A stretch of DNA of 64,000 nucleotides. Origin: JAEXOD01 sp964652025 (GTDB lineage Bacteria; Bacteroidota; Ignavibacteria; Ignavibacteriales; Melioribacteraceae). Under the pieces are notes generated by a model. It searched no databases. It worked only from the letters and a program-made list of their open reading frames with translations, and had not been told where the DNA came from. The stretch covers positions 62,001 to 126,000 of the forward strand of contig CAZYZX010000010.1 in assembly GCA_964652025.1 (NCBI GenBank). Reading direction: 5' to 3'. Shown here one piece after another: positions 61,166 through 64,000 of the stretch (position 1 is its first letter; every line of letters begins with the position of its first letter). Position numbers and translations under genes: made by a program.

Positions 61166-62503
61166 ATGGGAATATTTACCGGCAAAAAAACATTTAAGGG
61201 TGGGGTACACCCAAACGAGCACAAGGAATTAACGGAGCACTTGGCTTTTGAAGTTATGCCCAACCCTAAGCAAATTATAATTCCGCTTAATCAACATCTT
61301 GGCAAACCCGCAAAACCAATAGTTAAAAAAGGAGACGTTGTTAAAGTAGGAACATTATTAGCCGAGGCAGATGGTTTTATTTCGGCAGCAATTCATAGCT
61401 CCGTAAGTGGCAAAGTAACTAAAATAACTAAAAATGCAAATGTACTTGGCGTTCCTAAAGATGCTATAGTTATTGAATGTTCTGAAAATAATGAATATGA
61501 ATTTTTAGAGCCTTTAGATTTTAATTCTGTTACTGCAGAAGAAATTAGAGAGCGCGTTAAAGTTGCGGGAATAGTAGGGCAAGGTGGTGCTTCTTTTCCC
61601 ACATATGTTAAATTATCCCCACCACCGGATAAAGTAATTGAAGCTGTAATATTAAATGGTTGCGAGTGTGAACCATATTTAACACGCGATAATCGTTTAA
61701 TGATTGAAAGAACAGAAGAAGTGTTAAAGGGATTAGTGCTAATTATGAGGGCACTTAATGTTAAAAGGGGAGTTGTTGGAATTGAAGACAACAAGCCAGA
61801 AGCTATTCATATTATGAAGCAAGCTGTAGTTGATTACGAAAATATTACAGTTGAAGTAGTAAAAACAAAATATCCGCAGGGTGCAGAAAAAATTTTAATT
61901 AAAGCGGTAACAGGAAAAGAAGTGCCGCCAGGTAAATTACCAATGGATGTTGGTGTGGTTATTCAAAATATTTCTACTTCAGTTGCAATTTATGAAGCTG
62001 TTGCTAAAGGAATTCCATTAACTAATGCACCTCTTACAGTTAGTGGTTTGGGAATTAATGAGCCCAAAAATCTGCTAGTTCCAGTCGGTACCTCTTTAGC
62101 AGATGTTATTGAATATTGTGGTGGTGTAAAAGAAACTGCCAAAAAAGTTGTTGTTGGCGGTCCTATGATGGGGGTTGCGCAATACGATTTTTCTGCTCCC
62201 GTTATGAAAGCTACTTCGGGAATTTTAGTGCTTACTGAAGAGGAAATTAATAACCACGAAGAAACACCCTGTTTAAGATGTGGTATGTGTGTTGGTGTTT
62301 GCCCACTTGGCTTAGAACCAACTCGTTTGGCTAAACTTTCCCAATTAGATAGATTAGAAGATGCAGAAAACTTAGGCATTACGGTTTGTATGGAGTGCGG
62401 CACTTGTACTTATACTTGTCCCGCAAATATTCCTTTAGTACAATGGATTAGGCTTGGAAAACAACGTGTGTTAAAAATGCAAAGAGATAGAAAATCCGCT
62501 TAA
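61166..62503 (+). CDS. rnfC: Rnf electron transport complex subunit RnfC
   Basis: A 445-residue peripheral subunit of the Rnf complex, which couples electron flow between ferredoxin and NAD to ion pumping. The N-terminus has the family motif FKGGVHPNEHKELT, then VAGIVGQGGASFPTYVKL and NGCECEPYLTRD, the NADH/FMN-binding part shared with NuoF. Two 4Fe-4S clusters sit in CLRCGMCVGVCP (about residue 369) and CMECGTCTYTCP (about residue 408). It is shorter at the C-terminus than some proteobacterial RnfC. It is the first gene of the rnf operon. Confidence 0.96.
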   Translation: MGIFTGKKTFKGGVHPNEHKELTEHLAFEVMPNPKQIIIPLNQHLGKPAKPIVKKGDVVKVGTLLAEADGFISAAIHSSVSGKVTKITKNANVLGVPKDAIVIECSENNEYEFLEPLDFNSVTAEEIRERVKVAGIVGQGGASFPTYVKLSPPPDKVIEAVILNGCECEPYLTRDNRLMIERTEEVLKGLVLIMRALNVKRGVVGIEDNKPEAIHIMKQAVVDYENITVEVVKTKYPQGAEKILIKAVTGKEVPPGKLPMDVGVVIQNISTSVAIYEAVAKGIPLTNAPLTVSGLGINEPKNLLVPVGTSLADVIEYCGGVKETAKKVVVGGPMMGVAQYDFSAPVMKATSGILVLTEEEINNHEETPCLRCGMCVGVCPLGLEPTRLAKLSQLDRLEDAENLGITVCMECGTCTYTCPANIPLVQWIRLGKQRVLKMQRDRKSA

Positions 62504-62544
62504 TGTTTTGTTTAATTGTTTAAGTTTAATAATTAAGAGTGATT

Positions 62545-63522
62545 ATGTTAGCAAATACAGATACATTAAAAGAAAATCCGACCTATAAGTTGGATTTAAC
62601 AAGTAGCCCGCATGTTCATAGCAGGTGGAACACAAAACAAGCGATGTGGCTTGTTGTTATTGCGTTGGTTCCATCTTTAATTTCTGGGCTTATTTATTTT
62701 GGCATTTATCAACTGCTAATTATTAGTGTTAGTGTTGCTTTTTGCTTAGGAACAGAATATGCAATTAAATTAATTAGAAAAAGAAAACCAACTTTATGGG
62801 ATGGTAGTGCGGTTATTACAGGTTTATTATTAGGATTAATTTTGCCTCCTAATTTTTCTTTATCATCTACTGCTTTAGGTGCTATTTTTGCAATTGCTAT
62901 TGGAAAGGAAATTTTTGGTGGTTTAGGTTATAATATTTTTAACCCAGCATTAATTGGAAGAGCTTTTTTACAAGCAGCTTTCCCAGTTCAAATGACTACA
63001 TGGACGAAAAATAATTTTGCAGTAGATACTGTTACAAGTGCTACACCTTTAGCCTTTTTTAAGTTTGACCATAAAACTACAGATTTATTTAACATGTTTT
63101 TAGGTAATACAGGTGGTTCAATTGGAGAAACTTCTGCTTTGGCTATTTTAATAGGTGGTATATTTTTAATTGCAATTGGTGTTGTTAATTATCGTGTGCC
63201 ATTAGCAATGTTTATTGGTATGTTTATTTTTGGCGAGTTAATATTTTTAATCGATCCAACAAAATATCCTACACCGTTATTTCATATGTTAGCAGGTGGT
63301 TTTATGTTTGGTACATTTTTTATGGCAACAGATTGGGTAACCTCTCCAATTACAAGTAAAGGAATGTGGATTTATGGTTTAGGAATTTCTTTAGTTGTTG
63401 TGATTATTAGAGTTTTTGGAGGATTGCCTGAAGGAATGATGTATGCAATATTATTTATGAATGCATTTGTACCGCTAATTAACAGATATACAAGACCAAG
63501 AATATTTGGAGAGGCAAAATGA
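62545..63522 (+). CDS. rnfD: Rnf electron transport complex subunit RnfD
   Basis: A 325-residue inner-membrane subunit with about 8-10 membrane helices. The family motifs include LWDGSAVITGLLLGLILPP, FGGLGYNIFNPALIGRAF and TDWVTSPIT. The flavinylation site is visible as SATPLA (Thr in VTSATPL, where FMN is attached covalently). ATG 62545 follows AAGAGTG; the GTG at 62539 is an in-frame alternative but lies on the ribosome site. Its end overlaps rnfG by 4 bases. Confidence 0.95.
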   Translation: MLANTDTLKENPTYKLDLTSSPHVHSRWNTKQAMWLVVIALVPSLISGLIYFGIYQLLIISVSVAFCLGTEYAIKLIRKRKPTLWDGSAVITGLLLGLILPPNFSLSSTALGAIFAIAIGKEIFGGLGYNIFNPALIGRAFLQAAFPVQMTTWTKNNFAVDTVTSATPLAFFKFDHKTTDLFNMFLGNTGGSIGETSALAILIGGIFLIAIGVVNYRVPLAMFIGMFIFGELIFLIDPTKYPTPLFHMLAGGFMFGTFFMATDWVTSPITSKGMWIYGLGISLVVVIIRVFGGLPEGMMYAILFMNAFVPLINRYTRPRIFGEAK

Positions 63523-64000
63523 AACAGACGATTCACATGATAGCCACATTAACAATTATTGGCTCGCTTGTAGGTGCGTTGCTTTCTTACATTGCGGGGT
63601 GGGCAGCTCCAAAAATTGATGCGAATAAAAAGAAAGATACAGAAGAGGCAATTTTTAAAGTTCAGCCCGAAGCTAAAAGATTTGAAAAATTGAATATAAA
63701 GGATTTAGAAGTATATAAAGTTTATAACGATTCCGGCAAAGCATTAGGTTATGCAATGCCATATGAAGGAAATGGTTTTCAAGGTAAAATAAGATTAATG
63801 TTAGGTATAAAAGAAGATTTGAATGAAATGACAGGATTAGAAATTTTAGAGCAATCTGAAACTCCGGGGCTTGGTGCAAAAATAGTTGATGATGATTTTA
63901 GAAGCCAATTTATTAAATTAATTACTCAACCGGAAATAACTTGGATAAAAGGGCAAAAACCAGAAAAAAAACATCAAATTCAAACTATTACAGGTGCCAC
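63519..64000 (+). CDS. rnfG: Rnf electron transport complex subunit RnfG (3' end outside window)
   Basis: The first 160 residues of RnfG, the subunit that carries a covalently attached FMN in the periplasm. Residues about 7-30 form a membrane anchor (MIATLTIIGSLVGALLSYIA). The FMN-binding domain shows ETPGLGAKIVDDDF at about 118-131. The window ends in ITGA plus the bases AC, which encode Thr whatever follows, so the TGAT flavinylation motif with Thr161 is present. Overlaps rnfD by 4 bases (ATGA). rnfE, rnfA and rnfB should lie downstream. Confidence 0.93.
   Translation, partial: MKQTIHMIATLTIIGSLVGALLSYIAGWAAPKIDANKKKDTEEAIFKVQPEAKRFEKLNIKDLEVYKVYNDSGKALGYAMPYEGNGFQGKIRLMLGIKEDLNEMTGLEILEQSETPGLGAKIVDDDFRSQFIKLITQPEITWIKGQKPEKKHQIQTITGA

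Noticed and set aside
61990..62403. A 137-residue minus-strand frame inside rnfC
   Set aside because: It is antisense to the cysteine-cluster region of RnfC and has no recognisable motif.

Overview
The window is AT-rich (roughly 70% A+T by eye), densely packed DNA, most likely from an Ignavibacteria-like member of the Bacteroidota/Chlorobi group. The main evidence is the set of secreted proteins ending in type IX secretion (T9SS) type A sorting domains with the YPNPFNP motif (genes ending at 5219, 32025, 42753 and 56410), a PorV/PorQ-family protein, a SusC-like TonB receptor, and promoters that fit the Bacteroidota TTG-N19-TAnnTTTG pattern. An Rnf complex and a 2-hydroxyacyl-CoA dehydratase activase suggest anaerobic or facultative energy metabolism. 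The lineage is inferred from gene content only. I found no rRNA, tRNA, CRISPR array or insertion sequence.

Region by region. 1-5219: the 3' part of a giant surface protein built of Kre9/Knh1-like repeats with a T9SS tail, closed by a bidirectional terminator. 5279-7534 (minus): a small helix-turn-helix protein, then a stress-type operon alkA-like glycosylase / ECF sigma / zinc-finger anti-sigma / OsmC. 7553-21034 (plus): a long collinear run with a cyclic-nucleotide-domain + GAF kinase-like protein lacking its phospho-histidine, miaA, two glycosyltransferases, a SpoIID-like protein, a BatA-like VWA membrane protein, hflX, hutH and a class III nucleotide cyclase. 21106-28314: a 1446-residue CoA-dehydratase activase fusion, archease, rtcB and a GSCFA protein. 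28389-29967: a compact type II restriction-modification pair.

29977-39633: an envelope/secretion block with a GxGYxYP-like T9SS cargo, a SusC-like TonB receptor with no SusD, a secreted FlgD-tailed protein, a PorV-like protein and two outer-membrane beta-barrels. 39740-42753: two tandem GHL10 glycoside-hydrolase-like paralogues, one a lipoprotein and one a T9SS cargo. 42760-45984: a PAS histidine kinase and motAB. 45981-52842: arylamine N-acetyltransferase (minus), a lipoprotein serine protease with two small partners, a TPR histidine kinase, and a periplasmic GH13 amylase (minus). 52896-60831: a GlmU-like protein, a small barrel, another T9SS cargo, a third GHL10 lipoprotein, a LOG-family protein, a receiver-kinase hybrid and a second ECF sigma. 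61166-64000: rnfC, rnfD and the start of rnfG, cut by the window end within its flavinylation motif.

The most interesting candidates are the receptor / secreted protein / PorV / barrel block at 32144-39633, the pseudokinase with a long acidic linker that shares a gene run with a nucleotide cyclase, and the HutH with a Ser-Ser-Gly instead of Ala-Ser-Gly MIO triad. Several near-perfect inverted repeats sit at probable promoters (HTH gene, nat, the third GHL10, LOG, rnfC).
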